Shown here piece after piece: positions 6,929-14,370 of a stretch of DNA of 32,858 nucleotides. Below the pieces are notes generated by a model. The model was not told where the DNA came from, ran no database searches, and saw only the letters and a program-made list of their open reading frames with translations. The translations under genes and the position numbers were made by a program. Location: positions 1-32,858 of the forward strand of contig ONSX01000037.1 of assembly GCA_900320615.1 (NCBI GenBank), read 5' to 3'. Numbering within the stretch: the first letter of the stretch is position 1; the number at the start of each line of letters is the position of its first letter. The DNA is from an uncultured Eubacteriales bacterium. Its GTDB lineage: Bacteria > Bacillota > Clostridia > Lachnospirales > Lachnospiraceae.

Positions 6929-7918
6929 TCAAAAGTCCCGGCCGTTCATGCGCTTCTTCTTGCGGTGCTTTCTCACAAGAACGAGAACAACCGTCAGTGC
7001 GATGGCGCCGATGATAACGAACGGGAGCGCAAGCTCCAGGTTGATAATGAGCGCGTCTCTTGAAGCAGACAGTGACGGATGCGGATCAGTGCCCTCAGCC
7101 GTCGCGACGCGGTGGCCTCTCACCAAGAGCCGGTGCGTGTTGATGCCGTACGGCGTGCAGGTGACCAGCGTGCACAGGTCCTGTCCCTCCTCAATTGTGA
7201 GGTCCGACAACTCCTCCGGGAGCACGACCTTGATCTGATCGACCTGATAGGTCAGCGTCTTGTCGAGCACGATCAGCTTGAACTCATCGCCCTCCTTCAG
7301 CTTGTCGATATCGGTGAAAAGCTTTGCGGACGGAAGTCCTGTGTGGCCGGACAGCACGCAGTGCGTATTTGCGCCTCCGACCGGCAGCGAGGTTCCCTCG
7401 AGGTGTCCGACCGCGATCTGCAGAACGCCTTCCGACGTCCCGTGATAAATCGGCAGCTTGATGCCGACGGAATCGATCTCGACATAGCCCATGATGCCCG
7501 TTCCGGAGACATCGAGGAGACTCTCGTACTCCTTCTCCATCTCATCCGAGTACTGGAGACTGAAGCCTGCCGCGGCGACCTTCTCATTAAATGCCTCCGC
7601 AGCAGCCCACATCGCGTCGATTTCTTCCTGGCTCGTGTCCGCGACGACCTCCTCGTAGGTCGCGATCGCCTTCGACTGGTGCAGGTTGTTCCACCAGTCG
7701 CTGAACGTCGGATACGCCATGACGCCGACCCCCACGAGCAGCACAGCGACGAGCAGAGCCGTCGTCACATGCGAGATAATCTTCTGCTTTCTCGTGCGCG
7801 GCTTCTTCGGTTTCCCGGTCTTCTCCGACTTCTTTGATTTTTTCTCCGGTTCCGGGTCCGCCTGATACTGCGCTTTCTCCGGCTCCTCTTCTGATAATGT
7901 CTGTTCCTTGTCCGTCAT
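6929..7918 (-). CDS. Class C (pilin-type) sortase
   Basis: Membrane transpeptidase of 329 aa that links LPXTG-type proteins into pili or to the wall. There is a basic, Lys/Pro/Glu-rich cytoplasmic N-terminus, one membrane segment at about 51-70, then the sortase core with His192 (VLSGHTGLP), Cys254 (TLVTCTPYG) and Arg263 (INTHRLLVRG). A second membrane segment at about 295-315 and a basic tail are the hallmark of class C. The lid motif DP[FW] usually seen near residue 125-130 is not obvious (LQYSDEMEKEYESLL). The start at 7918 is preferred because the upstream Met at 7966 has no ribosome site, while purine-rich GGGAG/GGGGG precedes 7918. No pilin or LPXTG substrate gene is visible in the window. 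It lies 54 bp downstream of the flavodoxin-like gene, probably in the same transcript. Confidence 0.92.
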   Translation of the reverse strand: MTDKEQTLSEEEPEKAQYQADPEPEKKSKKSEKTGKPKKPRTRKQKIISHVTTALLVAVLLVGVGVMAYPTFSDWWNNLHQSKAIATYEEVVADTSQEEIDAMWAAAEAFNEKVAAAGFSLQYSDEMEKEYESLLDVSGTGIMGYVEIDSVGIKLPIYHGTSEGVLQIAVGHLEGTSLPVGGANTHCVLSGHTGLPSAKLFTDIDKLKEGDEFKLIVLDKTLTYQVDQIKVVLPEELSDLTIEEGQDLCTLVTCTPYGINTHRLLVRGHRVATAEGTDPHPSLSASRDALIINLELALPFVIIGAIALTVVLVLVRKHRKKKRMNGRDF

Positions 7919-7972
7919 AACCCCCGTTCTCCCGCCATGGCAAGAAAATGTATTTTCCTTAAGCATCCTGTC

Positions 7973-8560
7973 TTATCTGACGAAATCTGTCTTGTTGTAC
8001 GATGCAGCCTCCGGCTTTTTCACGCCGGCCCCGTCCGCGGCATCTATGCATTTCAGAAGCCACGCCATATTCTTTCCGAGCTGCCTCATGACGCCGACTC
8101 CCTCCTCATCTTTCAGGACATCCGCGGGCTTTGATCCGTGAACCATCGTCCAGTAGGAAGAAGAGACGACCGGCATCTCATTGATCGTCGGATATTTGGC
8201 CAGCACATCAAGAGAAGAGGTCGTGCCCGCTCTTCTTGCGGACGTGACGACGGCTGCCGGCTTCAGGCGCATCTCGTTCGATGCGACGCCAAAGAGGCGG
8301 TCAAGAACCATCTGAATTTCACCGGTCGGCGCGGCATAGTAGACCGGCGCCCCGAAGACGAAGCCATCCGCCCCGGCAGCCTTTATTTTCAGGTCCTTCA
8401 CGCAGTCATTCAGAGCGTTCCCGCCCTCCATGGCCGCCTTTCCGACAAATACAATCTCCGAATCGATTCCCTCTTCTTTAAGTGCGTCCGCAATAATTGC
8501 AAGAGCTGTGTACGTGCAGCCCTTCTCTCTCCGACTCCCGTTAATCATCAGTACTTTCAT
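7973..8560 (-). CDS. NAD(P)H-dependent FMN reductase / flavodoxin-like protein
   Basis: 195-aa flavoprotein. The N-terminus MKVLMINGSRREKGCTYTAL is the FMN phosphate-binding loop of the NADPH-dependent FMN reductase family, and DGFVFGAPVYYAAPTGEIQMVLDRL is the second flavin-contacting segment. Residues 100-130 (PAAVVTSARRAGTTSSL) fit the same fold. Members reduce flavins, quinones or metal/iron-sulfur partners; the substrate here cannot be read. The start at 8560 has AGGAGG 7 bases upstream and a clear promoter at 8591-8619. It is followed by the sortase gene after 54 bp. Confidence 0.88.
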   Translation of the reverse strand: MKVLMINGSRREKGCTYTALAIIADALKEEGIDSEIVFVGKAAMEGGNALNDCVKDLKIKAAGADGFVFGAPVYYAAPTGEIQMVLDRLFGVASNEMRLKPAAVVTSARRAGTTSSLDVLAKYPTINEMPVVSSSYWTMVHGSKPADVLKDEEGVGVMRQLGKNMAWLLKCIDAADGAGVKKPEAASYNKTDFVR

Positions 8561-8590
8561 GTGTAAAATCCTCCTGTATATTTTATATTT

Positions 8591-8619
8591 ATTATAAAGC
8601 CGACCGCTCCCACGGGCAA
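8591..8619 (-). promoter_or_regulatory. Promoter of flavodoxin-sortase unit
   Basis: Minus strand TTGCCC (8619-8614), 17-bp spacer, TATAAT (8596-8591). It lies about 30 bp upstream of the start at 8560. Confidence 0.75.
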
Positions 8620-8654
8620 GGAGGCAGGAAACACTTCCGCTAAACTGCATATTT

Positions 8655-8663
8655 TGCTATACT
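8655..8663 (+). promoter_or_regulatory. Extended -10 promoter for small acidic ORF
   Basis: TGCTATACT on the plus strand (TG then TATACT at 8658-8663), with a poor -35 (TTCCGC, 8635-8640, 17-bp spacer). Divergent from the flavodoxin promoter. Confidence 0.45.
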
Positions 8664-8752
8664 GACAGGGAATTGACTCAATGCACACGCAAGAAAGGAG
8701 AAGGGCGCTCCTCCCACGGCAGGCCGTGCGGTTCCCGCGCCCGTATACACGT

Positions 8753-8935
8753 ATGGCAGAAATCAAGGAAAATGTAAGCAGGACAAGTGAAGAAGCTCCG
8801 GATCCGGTCGAAGGTCTGTTCCGTTTTCTAAACAGCGTCGAGATTCCGGACGATGAGACACTGATCAGAAAGGCCAATGAACTGTCCGCGGAGCTTAAGA
8901 AGATGGACGCGGAGGGCGAGAAGAAGGAGCAGTAA
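8753..8935 (+). CDS. Small acidic hypothetical protein
   Basis: 60-aa soluble protein beginning MAEIKENVSR and ending with the helical charged stretch ANELSAELKKMDAEGEKKEQ. I recognise no family. An in-frame extension to ATG 8681 adds 24 Arg-rich residues, but that ATG has no ribosome site. The only good site (AAAGGAG, 8694-8700) lies about 50 nt before 8753, and between them is a perfect hairpin CACGGC / GCCGTG (8715-8728). Folding of that hairpin could bring the site nearer the start; this is speculative. Transcribed from 8655-8663 and ended by the terminator at 8995-9067. Confidence 0.55.
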   Translation: MAEIKENVSRTSEEAPDPVEGLFRFLNSVEIPDDETLIRKANELSAELKKMDAEGEKKEQ

Positions 8936-8994
8936 GCCTCCCGAACATCCGCAGGCGATTGAAGAAACGTCAGGCGCCGGCAGACCGCCTTTTG

Positions 8995-9067
8995 CAAAAA
9001 AGTCCCCTCACGGAATGATGGAACCAGGCATGATATGCTGCCGGGGCCATACCGTGAGGGGCTTTTT
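8995..9067. terminator. Bidirectional terminator with long loop
   Basis: CCCCTCACGG (9004-9013) pairs with CCGTGAGGGG (9052-9061), flanked by a run of A on the left and TTTTT (9063-9067) on the right. The loop of about 38 nt contains a small GCAT / ATGC hairpin. It serves the small plus-strand ORF and the leftward transpeptidase gene. Confidence 0.9.
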
Positions 9068-9101
9068 CATTTTTCAGGATGCCGGATGTCCGGCCTCAGA
9101 T

Positions 9102-11645
9102 TCAGTTATAGATCACGACCGCCGTGTATCTCGGGATCGTCCTGTAAATCCAGCGCGCGTTCGGCTCATCGAGTCTCACGCAGCCATGCGACGCAGCGGC
9201 ATCCATCGTGCCGTCGAGGATCTTTCTCGGTGCGCTGTCCCAGTAATAGATGACCGAGTGGAAATAATAATAGCCGGAAATCTGCGTCGCCCACCAGCAT
9301 TTGTGGCCGTCGCCGAACCAGTCGAATCGCGTGCCGATCTCAAAGCGGCCCGTCGGAGTCGGCGTGGACGGCTTGCCGACGACGCAGGGCCAGTACCTGA
9401 CCTCGGTCCAGTTGTTCTGTGAGCCCGTGTAGATGCCGACGCGGTGGATACTGCGGTCAACCATGATCAGATAGCCGGTTCTGCTCGTCTGTCCCTGCGC
9501 GCGGTTGTACATGTCCTGGTTGTGGTTTGCAGAAGTATACTGCAAGCTGTAGGTTGTATATCCGACGAATGACTGCACGCCGGCAGCATTGGTCGCGTAG
9601 CAGTGCGTGTTGTACATGCCGCCGTGCTTGTGGTTTCTGCTGCTCACATTGGCGGACCAGGTATTCGCGCCCGTCTTTGCCGCCGTGTACCAGACGATGT
9701 CGTCCTGCGCGTTCGTCGCGCTCCAGGTCGGGAAGAGAACGCTCGTCACATTGCTGCCCGGATTGACAACAGTGACGGTGCAGGTCGTGGCGCTCGTCGG
9801 CGTCGCGTAGACGTAGCCGCTCGCCGCAATCGAACTCGTCGTGTGGGCGACGAGGCAGAGAATGCCGTTCGCGCCCCAGACATATGCGTGCTCCGTGTAA
9901 GCGCCAAATGTATTGCCGTGATGCGCGACGCTCGCGTCGACCTCATAAGTTCCCGCGGAAGTCTGCTTCGGCGTGTACCAGTACATCTTGCTCTGGTCGC
10001 CCGTCGGCCAGACCGCGATCTTCACGGCGCTGATGCCGGCCGGCGCGCTCACACCGGAGAGCGTCAGGTGGAAGGTTCCTGTATTGCCGTTCACATGGCT
10101 GACGGAAAGGCCCGATGCCGCAATCGCATCGACATGGAACGTCGTGTCCGTGACAAATGTCGATGCCCCGGAGTAGAGGTGCACATAGTACTTGCCGGCC
10201 GACTTGTGGTTCGAGATCGGGAACGTGACGGATGCAATTCCGTCCTTCGTCGCCATGTCGTACCAGCGGATATCATCCTGCGCATTGTCCGCGCTCCAGA
10301 CCGCTGCCCTCAGCGCCTCGCCATTAGCGGCGCGTATGCCGCGATAGGAGACCGTCACGGTCTTCTGATCGGACGAGACAGTCGCTGTCAGTGCATGTGT
10401 ATCGGAAAATGCAATGTCCGCAGATGTCTGCGCGGCGCAGCTCTGAATGCCGTTGCCATCCGTGATATAGACATGCGCAAAATACGTGCCCGTCTCGTAC
10501 AGGTGCTTTGCGACTGAGGTCTTCACGATATAGTCACTTCCCGACCTGACCGGCGTCTCCCAGATGATGTCGTTCTGCTGGTTCGCATCACCCCAGATCG
10601 GGACCAGGATCGAGGAGACGCCCGACGGGGAGTTGATGCCGGAGACGCGGACCGTGAACTCGCCGGTTTCCTTGTTAATGTCCTCGATTGCTGCTGTCGC
10701 AGTCGCGCCCGGAACATTGAGCTCCGCGGCACCGATGAAGGAGGCCGCCCCGTTTATGTACTGATAGCAGTGGATGTGATAGAGTCCTGCATCTTTGTGG
10801 CCGCTAACCTTGATGTCCTCGTCATACCACACGCCGTTGCCAATCCTGTTCGCGGACTCCCATGTGATGTCATCCTGACCGTTTGCGTCGCTCCAGACGG
10901 CGAACAGAACCTTTCCGACCTTCGGGCTCACGCCTGTGGCCGACGCTGAGATGGTCTTCGCATTGCCGCTCAGTTCAGCTTTAACGCCCTTTGAAGGTTC
11001 CGGGACCTGGAAATTCGTATAGGTCTGGAATTCCATCGCACCGGACGATGTCTGCAGATAGGCGTGGCACGCAAAATCACCGTAGCCGTCGAAGTCGGTG
11101 AGATCAACCTCTGCGGTGTATGTTCCGTCCGCCTGCTTCACCGTATTGATCCACTGGATGTCGTCCTGGCCATTCACCATGCTCCAGATCGCAAGGATCA
11201 GTTTTCCGTCTGCGGCCTCGGGATCAGTCACAGTGACTTCCGCCGTGTTCTCGTTGTCGGAGATGGCAACGGAGATACCCGCATGTTCCGCATCGGCAAC
11301 GGTCTCCGCGGACTGCGGCGCAGAATCCGCCGGTGCGCTGTCAGATGCGCCGTTATCCGGCGTATCTTCCCCGCTGTCTGAGGCTGTGGTCTGCGGGGCC
11401 GGGCTGCCGGCCGGATCCATCCCGCTTCCTGTCGTTTCGGAACCATCACTTTCTTCCGCCGCGTCGCTTCCTGCCGTCGCCTGCGCGGTCTGTCCCGCAG
11501 ACGCGCCCGCGGACGAATCCTGGGAAACCGCGCCAGCCACGGTCTCCGCGGACGAATCCGGGAGCGTCGATGCCATCACAGCCGTCGGAGATGCGGTCAC
11601 AAGCATTGCCGCGCTCAGAAGAGCCGCCAACCATTTTTTCTTCAT
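9102..11645 (-). CDS. Exported multi-repeat protein with C-terminal L,D-transpeptidase domain
   Basis: 847-aa secreted cell-wall enzyme. Signal peptide MKKKWLAALLSAAMLVTASPTAVMA (about 1-26), then an Ala/Ser/Asp/Thr-rich linker to about residue 120. Next come six tandem beta-sandwich repeats of about 90 aa of the GBS Bsp-like type, recognised by recurring AVWSxxNGQDDIxW followed by GxYxxHxY (about residues 122-690). The C-terminus is a YkuD domain with SHGCVRL (S819-L825; Cys822 nucleophile) and an upstream RFDWFGDGHKCWWATQISG segment. The start at 11645 is chosen for GGAGGG 6 bases upstream; Met codons further up lack one. The repeats probably bind wall polymer or another surface ligand, as in related Streptococcus proteins; that is inference. 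It is the second L,D-transpeptidase of the window and the only one with this architecture. Confidence 0.93.
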   Translation of the reverse strand: MKKKWLAALLSAAMLVTASPTAVMASTLPDSSAETVAGAVSQDSSAGASAGQTAQATAGSDAAEESDGSETTGSGMDPAGSPAPQTTASDSGEDTPDNGASDSAPADSAPQSAETVADAEHAGISVAISDNENTAEVTVTDPEAADGKLILAIWSMVNGQDDIQWINTVKQADGTYTAEVDLTDFDGYGDFACHAYLQTSSGAMEFQTYTNFQVPEPSKGVKAELSGNAKTISASATGVSPKVGKVLFAVWSDANGQDDITWESANRIGNGVWYDEDIKVSGHKDAGLYHIHCYQYINGAASFIGAAELNVPGATATAAIEDINKETGEFTVRVSGINSPSGVSSILVPIWGDANQQNDIIWETPVRSGSDYIVKTSVAKHLYETGTYFAHVYITDGNGIQSCAAQTSADIAFSDTHALTATVSSDQKTVTVSYRGIRAANGEALRAAVWSADNAQDDIRWYDMATKDGIASVTFPISNHKSAGKYYVHLYSGASTFVTDTTFHVDAIAASGLSVSHVNGNTGTFHLTLSGVSAPAGISAVKIAVWPTGDQSKMYWYTPKQTSAGTYEVDASVAHHGNTFGAYTEHAYVWGANGILCLVAHTTSSIAASGYVYATPTSATTCTVTVVNPGSNVTSVLFPTWSATNAQDDIVWYTAAKTGANTWSANVSSRNHKHGGMYNTHCYATNAAGVQSFVGYTTYSLQYTSANHNQDMYNRAQGQTSRTGYLIMVDRSIHRVGIYTGSQNNWTEVRYWPCVVGKPSTPTPTGRFEIGTRFDWFGDGHKCWWATQISGYYYFHSVIYYWDSAPRKILDGTMDAAASHGCVRLDEPNARWIYRTIPRYTAVVIYN

Positions 11646-11712
11646 ATACATCCCTCCATGCATTTGAATAGTCATGCGGAGAAGCTTCTCCGCCACTCAT
11701 ACATCTACTGTC

Positions 11713-11742
11713 AGTATACCATATGGACCGCTCTCGCAACAG
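11713..11742 (-). promoter_or_regulatory. Promoter of the multi-repeat transpeptidase gene
   Basis: Minus strand CTGTTG (11742-11737), 18-bp spacer, TATACT (11718-11713), with TG one base upstream of the -10 (extended -10). Leader about 60 nt. Confidence 0.55.
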
Positions 11743-11817
11743 ACGGCAGTTTCGTGGGATCTGCCTTCCCCAAGGCACTGCGTCTTATCCGCAAATTCCG
11801 GCATGCCTTCTCGCAGG

Positions 11818-11920
11818 CTCACTCCCCGAGGTATTCCTCCGTGGTCACAAGGACGCGATCACCCATCTGCCGACGGACGACGTGACTCACTCCCCAAGGT
11901 ATTCCTCCGTGGTCATAAGG
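11818..11920. repeat. Direct repeat of the 3' end of the isochorismatase gene
   Basis: 35-bp copies at 11818-11852 and 11886-11920, with two mismatches and a 68-bp period. The right copy is the end of the hydrolase gene (encoding MTTEEYLGE and its stop). The left copy, beyond the stop, encodes the near-identical VTTEEYLGE plus a stop in another frame. The intervening 33 bp are not repeated. Confidence 0.9.
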
Positions 11921-12450
11921 GTCGTGTGCACCGGCGCAAGGCCCTCCAGCATCAGCTCGGCTCCCCGCTCCTTGTCCCGGTCAAAGCCGGATACCGCGTC
12001 CTTTAGCCACACGACATGGCAGCCGAGGTCTATCGCCGCGAATGCCGTCGAGAGCACACAGCACTCGGAGACGACGCCCGTGAGAACGACTCGCTCCGCC
12101 TCCTCCGCGGCGGCACGGACCTCCGGAATCGACATAGACGAATATGTACTCTTCGAAAAAACAGGGTACTTCTCCGCAAGGCTCTTCATTTCCGGAATCA
12201 GCGCATTCAGATACGGGTCCGCGTTGATAGCCGCGTAGGTCTCATTGTATACCTTCCATGCGCCAACCGGATGTTTCGGGGCAAGATATTCCGTAAGCAT
12301 CACCTTCAGGGACGGGTGCCGGCGCTCCGCCTCGCGGACAATTCTGCCGATCCGTGCTGCCACCCCCTCCGTGTCAAGGCAGGCCCACGCCTGCCCCTTC
12401 GTGTACACATTCTGCATATCCGTGACCAGAATCAGATCATGATCCCGCAT
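11887..12450 (-). CDS. Isochorismatase-family cysteine hydrolase
   Basis: 187-aa soluble hydrolase of the nicotinamidase/isochorismatase superfamily. The catalytic triad can be placed at D11 (ILVTDMQNVY), K100 (FSKSTYSSM) and C131 (GVVSECCVLSTAF). The cis-peptide segment before the Cys (TGVVSE) is also typical. Substrate is not evident: sequence alone does not separate nicotinamidase, N-carbamoyl-sarcosine amidase and other members. The start at 12450 has AGGAGG 7 bases upstream; longer readings are shadows of mgtE. It lies just downstream of mgtE but behind a strong terminator whose T-run touches its ribosome site, so its expression depends on readthrough or an unseen promoter. Its 3' end is partly duplicated downstream. 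Confidence 0.88.
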   Translation of the reverse strand: MRDHDLILVTDMQNVYTKGQAWACLDTEGVAARIGRIVREAERRHPSLKVMLTEYLAPKHPVGAWKVYNETYAAINADPYLNALIPEMKSLAEKYPVFSKSTYSSMSIPEVRAAAEEAERVVLTGVVSECCVLSTAFAAIDLGCHVVWLKDAVSGFDRDKERGAELMLEGLAPVHTTLMTTEEYLGE

Positions 12451-12462
12451 TGAAAACCTCCT

Positions 12463-12492
12463 AAAAAAGGACCTCCGGCTCTCCGGAGGTCC
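12463..12492 (-). terminator. Strong terminator of mgtE abutting the next ribosome site
   Basis: GGACCTCCGG / CCGGAGGTCC 10-bp stem (12469-12478 with 12483-12492), 4-nt loop, followed on the minus strand by six T (12468-12463). The next base begins the AGGAGG (12462-12457) of the isochorismatase-family gene. Confidence 0.9.
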
Positions 12493-12497
12493 ACTAT

Positions 12498-13892
12498 TTA
12501 CATTCCAAGCATTTCTATGAGGAGCAGCCACACAAGTCCGTAGTAGCACACGACACCGACCATATCGGTCACCGTCGTGATAAGCGGGCCGGACGCGACT
12601 GCCGGGTCCACGCCGATCTTCTTGAAGAACAGCGGAATGACCGTTCCGACAAGACTCGAGATAATCATTGCCACGATCAGCGAGATGCCGATACATCCTG
12701 AGATCGCAAATGCGGCCGCTGCGGGCTGATGCTTGACCGCCATCAGGTACACGCCGACACCGCCGAGGGCAACGATAGCAAGAAAGAAGCCGTTCGTTGC
12801 ACCGATACGGCACTCCTTCCACACAAGGTGTCCCTTCTCACGCGCCGTCAGATGCTCGTCCATAAGGACGCGGATCGTGACCGCGAGCGACTGTGTGCCT
12901 ACATTTCCCGACATATCGAGGATCATCGACTGGAAAATCATGACGATTGTCAGCTGGGCGACGACCGCCTCGAAGAGGCTCACGACGCTTGACACAAGCA
13001 TACCGAGGCCGAGCAGGAGAACCAGCCACGGCAGACGCTTCTGCACGCTCTTCTTCAGTGGCTCGTTCAGATCCTCCTCCGCGGACAGACCACCGAGTTT
13101 TGCGTAATCCTCACCCATCTCGTCATCGACGACCTGCGCGACATCCGACGCGGTGATAACGCCAAGGATGTGGTTGTCATCGGACAGGACCGGGATTGAT
13201 TCCTCGGAATAGTCCTGAATCTCAGACAGACAGTCATCAATCTGCTCGTCCGCGTACACGTACGGATAACCGGTGGAAATAAGATCCTCCAGCTTCTGTC
13301 CCTCGCGGGCAATAATGAGGTCCTTCAGATCGAGGGCCCCGTAGTAGACGCCCTTTTCATCGAGGACGTAAATGACGGAAATATTGTCGTTGTCTGCGGC
13401 CTGGCTCACGACCGACCGCATCGCTTCCTTGATGCCCATACTGGACTTCAGGGTGACAAAATTGGTTGTCATACGGGAACCAATCTGGTCCTCGTCGTAC
13501 GCCGCCAGCATCTGCAGCGATTCACGTGTCTCCTGGCTCATCAGCTCGAGCCAGAGCTTCTTCTGCGGCGACTTGCACTCCTTCAGAATGTCAACCGCCG
13601 TATCCGTCTCCATGTTGCCGAGGATCTCCGCCGCCTTCTTCGGATCAAGCTCCTCGAGGTACTGATCTGACTTGTCTCCCGTATACTCAAAAACCTCCGC
13701 GAGCGCATCCACATCAAGAAGACGGTACAGATTCATGCGCTCCCGCACCGTAAGCTCCGGGAGAGCATCCGCGATATCATTGGCATGATAATCGCTCAGC
13801 TCGTCGCTGATCACCTTCGGAGATTTCTGAGATCTGATAATGCCAAGGATTTCCTCGACGGAGTGGTTTTCCTGCATTTCTTCCGTGCTCAT
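12498..13892 (-). CDS. mgtE: MgtE magnesium transporter
   Basis: 464-aa Mg2+ channel/transporter of normal family length. The N-terminal superhelical MgtE_N domain is about 15-130 (NDIADALPELTVRERMNLYRLL, LDPKKAAEILGNMETDTAVDIL). A CBS pair at about 140-265 senses Mg2+ (MTTNFVTLKSSMGIKEAM, DDCLSEIQDYSEESIPVLSDDNHILGVITASDV). Five membrane helices follow from about 295. The pore signatures GNVGTQSLAV and DPAVASGPLITTVTD are present, the latter Asp lining the channel in known structures. The start at 13892 has AAGGAGG upstream. Transcribed from 14175-14204 through a structured leader that contains a short ORF, and terminated at 12463-12492. Confidence 0.95.
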   Translation of the reverse strand: MSTEEMQENHSVEEILGIIRSQKSPKVISDELSDYHANDIADALPELTVRERMNLYRLLDVDALAEVFEYTGDKSDQYLEELDPKKAAEILGNMETDTAVDILKECKSPQKKLWLELMSQETRESLQMLAAYDEDQIGSRMTTNFVTLKSSMGIKEAMRSVVSQAADNDNISVIYVLDEKGVYYGALDLKDLIIAREGQKLEDLISTGYPYVYADEQIDDCLSEIQDYSEESIPVLSDDNHILGVITASDVAQVVDDEMGEDYAKLGGLSAEEDLNEPLKKSVQKRLPWLVLLLGLGMLVSSVVSLFEAVVAQLTIVMIFQSMILDMSGNVGTQSLAVTIRVLMDEHLTAREKGHLVWKECRIGATNGFFLAIVALGGVGVYLMAVKHQPAAAAFAISGCIGISLIVAMIISSLVGTVIPLFFKKIGVDPAVASGPLITTVTDMVGVVCYYGLVWLLLIEMLGM

Positions 13893-14174
13893 TCTTCAGC
13901 CTCCTTCTCCGCCCGTATGGAATCTCCCCCAAAAACGGGCAAACTCCGACACGAGCACTATATAATGATTTCCGCTGAAAATGAAATGAGAACAGAACGC
14001 AAGACGTTATAGAATCAAAGACAGGAAACAGAAGGAACCTGCAGATCCGGCCTCTCCTCCTGTCCTCATTTCATTTTCTATTCGATAAGGACATCGGGCT
14101 CCGCCATCGCTGCCTTCCATCTGTTTCACCTCTTTTCGCAGTCAGAATGGAGTCTGTATATCGCAGACAAGATA
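13893..14174 (-). promoter_or_regulatory. Structured mgtE leader, not an obvious M-box
   Basis: The leader of roughly 275 nt contains a long-range perfect 14-bp pairing (CTCATTTCATTTTC with GAAAATGAAATGAG, 14078-14065 with 13990-13977). This is extended by a second 7-bp pairing GACAGGA / TCCTGTC (14064-14058 with 14026-14020). Nearer the gene a hairpin GCCCGT / ACGGGC (13940-13935 with 13916-13911) sits just before the mgtE ribosome site. A 37-codon ORF (14120-14007) overlaps the long pairing. I could not match the M-box conserved core. A role in Mg2+-dependent control is inference from position. Confidence 0.5.
14007..14120 (-). CDS. Short leader ORF upstream of mgtE
   Basis: 37-codon ORF starting MEGSDGGARCPYR and ending SFCFLSLIL, with a good site AAAGAGGTGA 6 bases before the ATG. 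It ends 114 nt before mgtE. Its start and the 5' arm of the long inverted repeat overlap, so translating it would affect leader folding. I recognise no family; it may be only a chance frame. Confidence 0.35.
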   Translation of the reverse strand: MEGSDGGARCPYRIENEMRTGGEAGSAGSFCFLSLIL

Positions 14175-14204
14175 ACTATAGCACTCTCTGCCGGAGTTGT
14201 TCAA
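14175..14204 (-). promoter_or_regulatory. Candidate mgtE promoter
   Basis: Minus strand TTGAAC (14204-14199), 18-bp spacer, TATAGT (14180-14175). It lies immediately downstream of the orphan terminator at 14228-14263, so it would start a separate transcript. Confidence 0.55.
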
Positions 14205-14227
14205 CCACTGTGGGGAATTTTTATCTG

Positions 14228-14263
14228 AAAAAAGAAAACGCGTCCGCTGGCAGTCTGGACGCG
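14228..14263 (-). terminator. Terminator on the minus strand with no gene upstream
   Basis: CGCGTCC / GGACGCG 7-bp stem (14263-14257 with 14245-14239) with an 11-nt loop, followed on the minus strand by TTTTCTTTTTT. No minus-strand ORF lies between it and the transposon, so it must end a non-coding transcript or a gene cut off by the insertion. Confidence 0.8.
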
Positions 14264-14370
14264 CTCTCCTAAAGGGAAGGAAGGATCGATGCATGGGATC
14301 TGGCATATCCCCTGCATCATGGTATGAAAAAGATTTGCTAATGTTTCTGTAAGTGTATCTCTCGCTTACA
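14228..14370 (-). ncRNA. Candidate small structured RNA ending in a terminator
   Basis: Read on the minus strand, three hairpins follow one another: TGTAAG / CTTACA (14370-14348), a strong GATGCA+GGGAT / ATCCC+TGCATC stem with one mismatch (14318-14288), then the terminator (14263-14228). There is no ORF with a ribosome site. I do not match it to a known riboswitch or small RNA, and no convincing promoter is visible before the transposon edge at about 14460. Confidence 0.35.

Noticed and set aside
9603..10517. Long reading frame on the plus strand inside the multi-repeat transpeptidase
   Set aside because: Arg/Val-rich shadow of the minus-strand gene, with no ribosome site.
12451..12822. N-terminal extension of the isochorismatase-family protein into mgtE
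   Set aside because: The extension is a shadow of mgtE; AGGAGG fits the start at 12450.
13893..14204. M-box magnesium riboswitch upstream of mgtE
   Set aside because: The conserved M-box core could not be found on the minus strand; only a generic structured leader remains.
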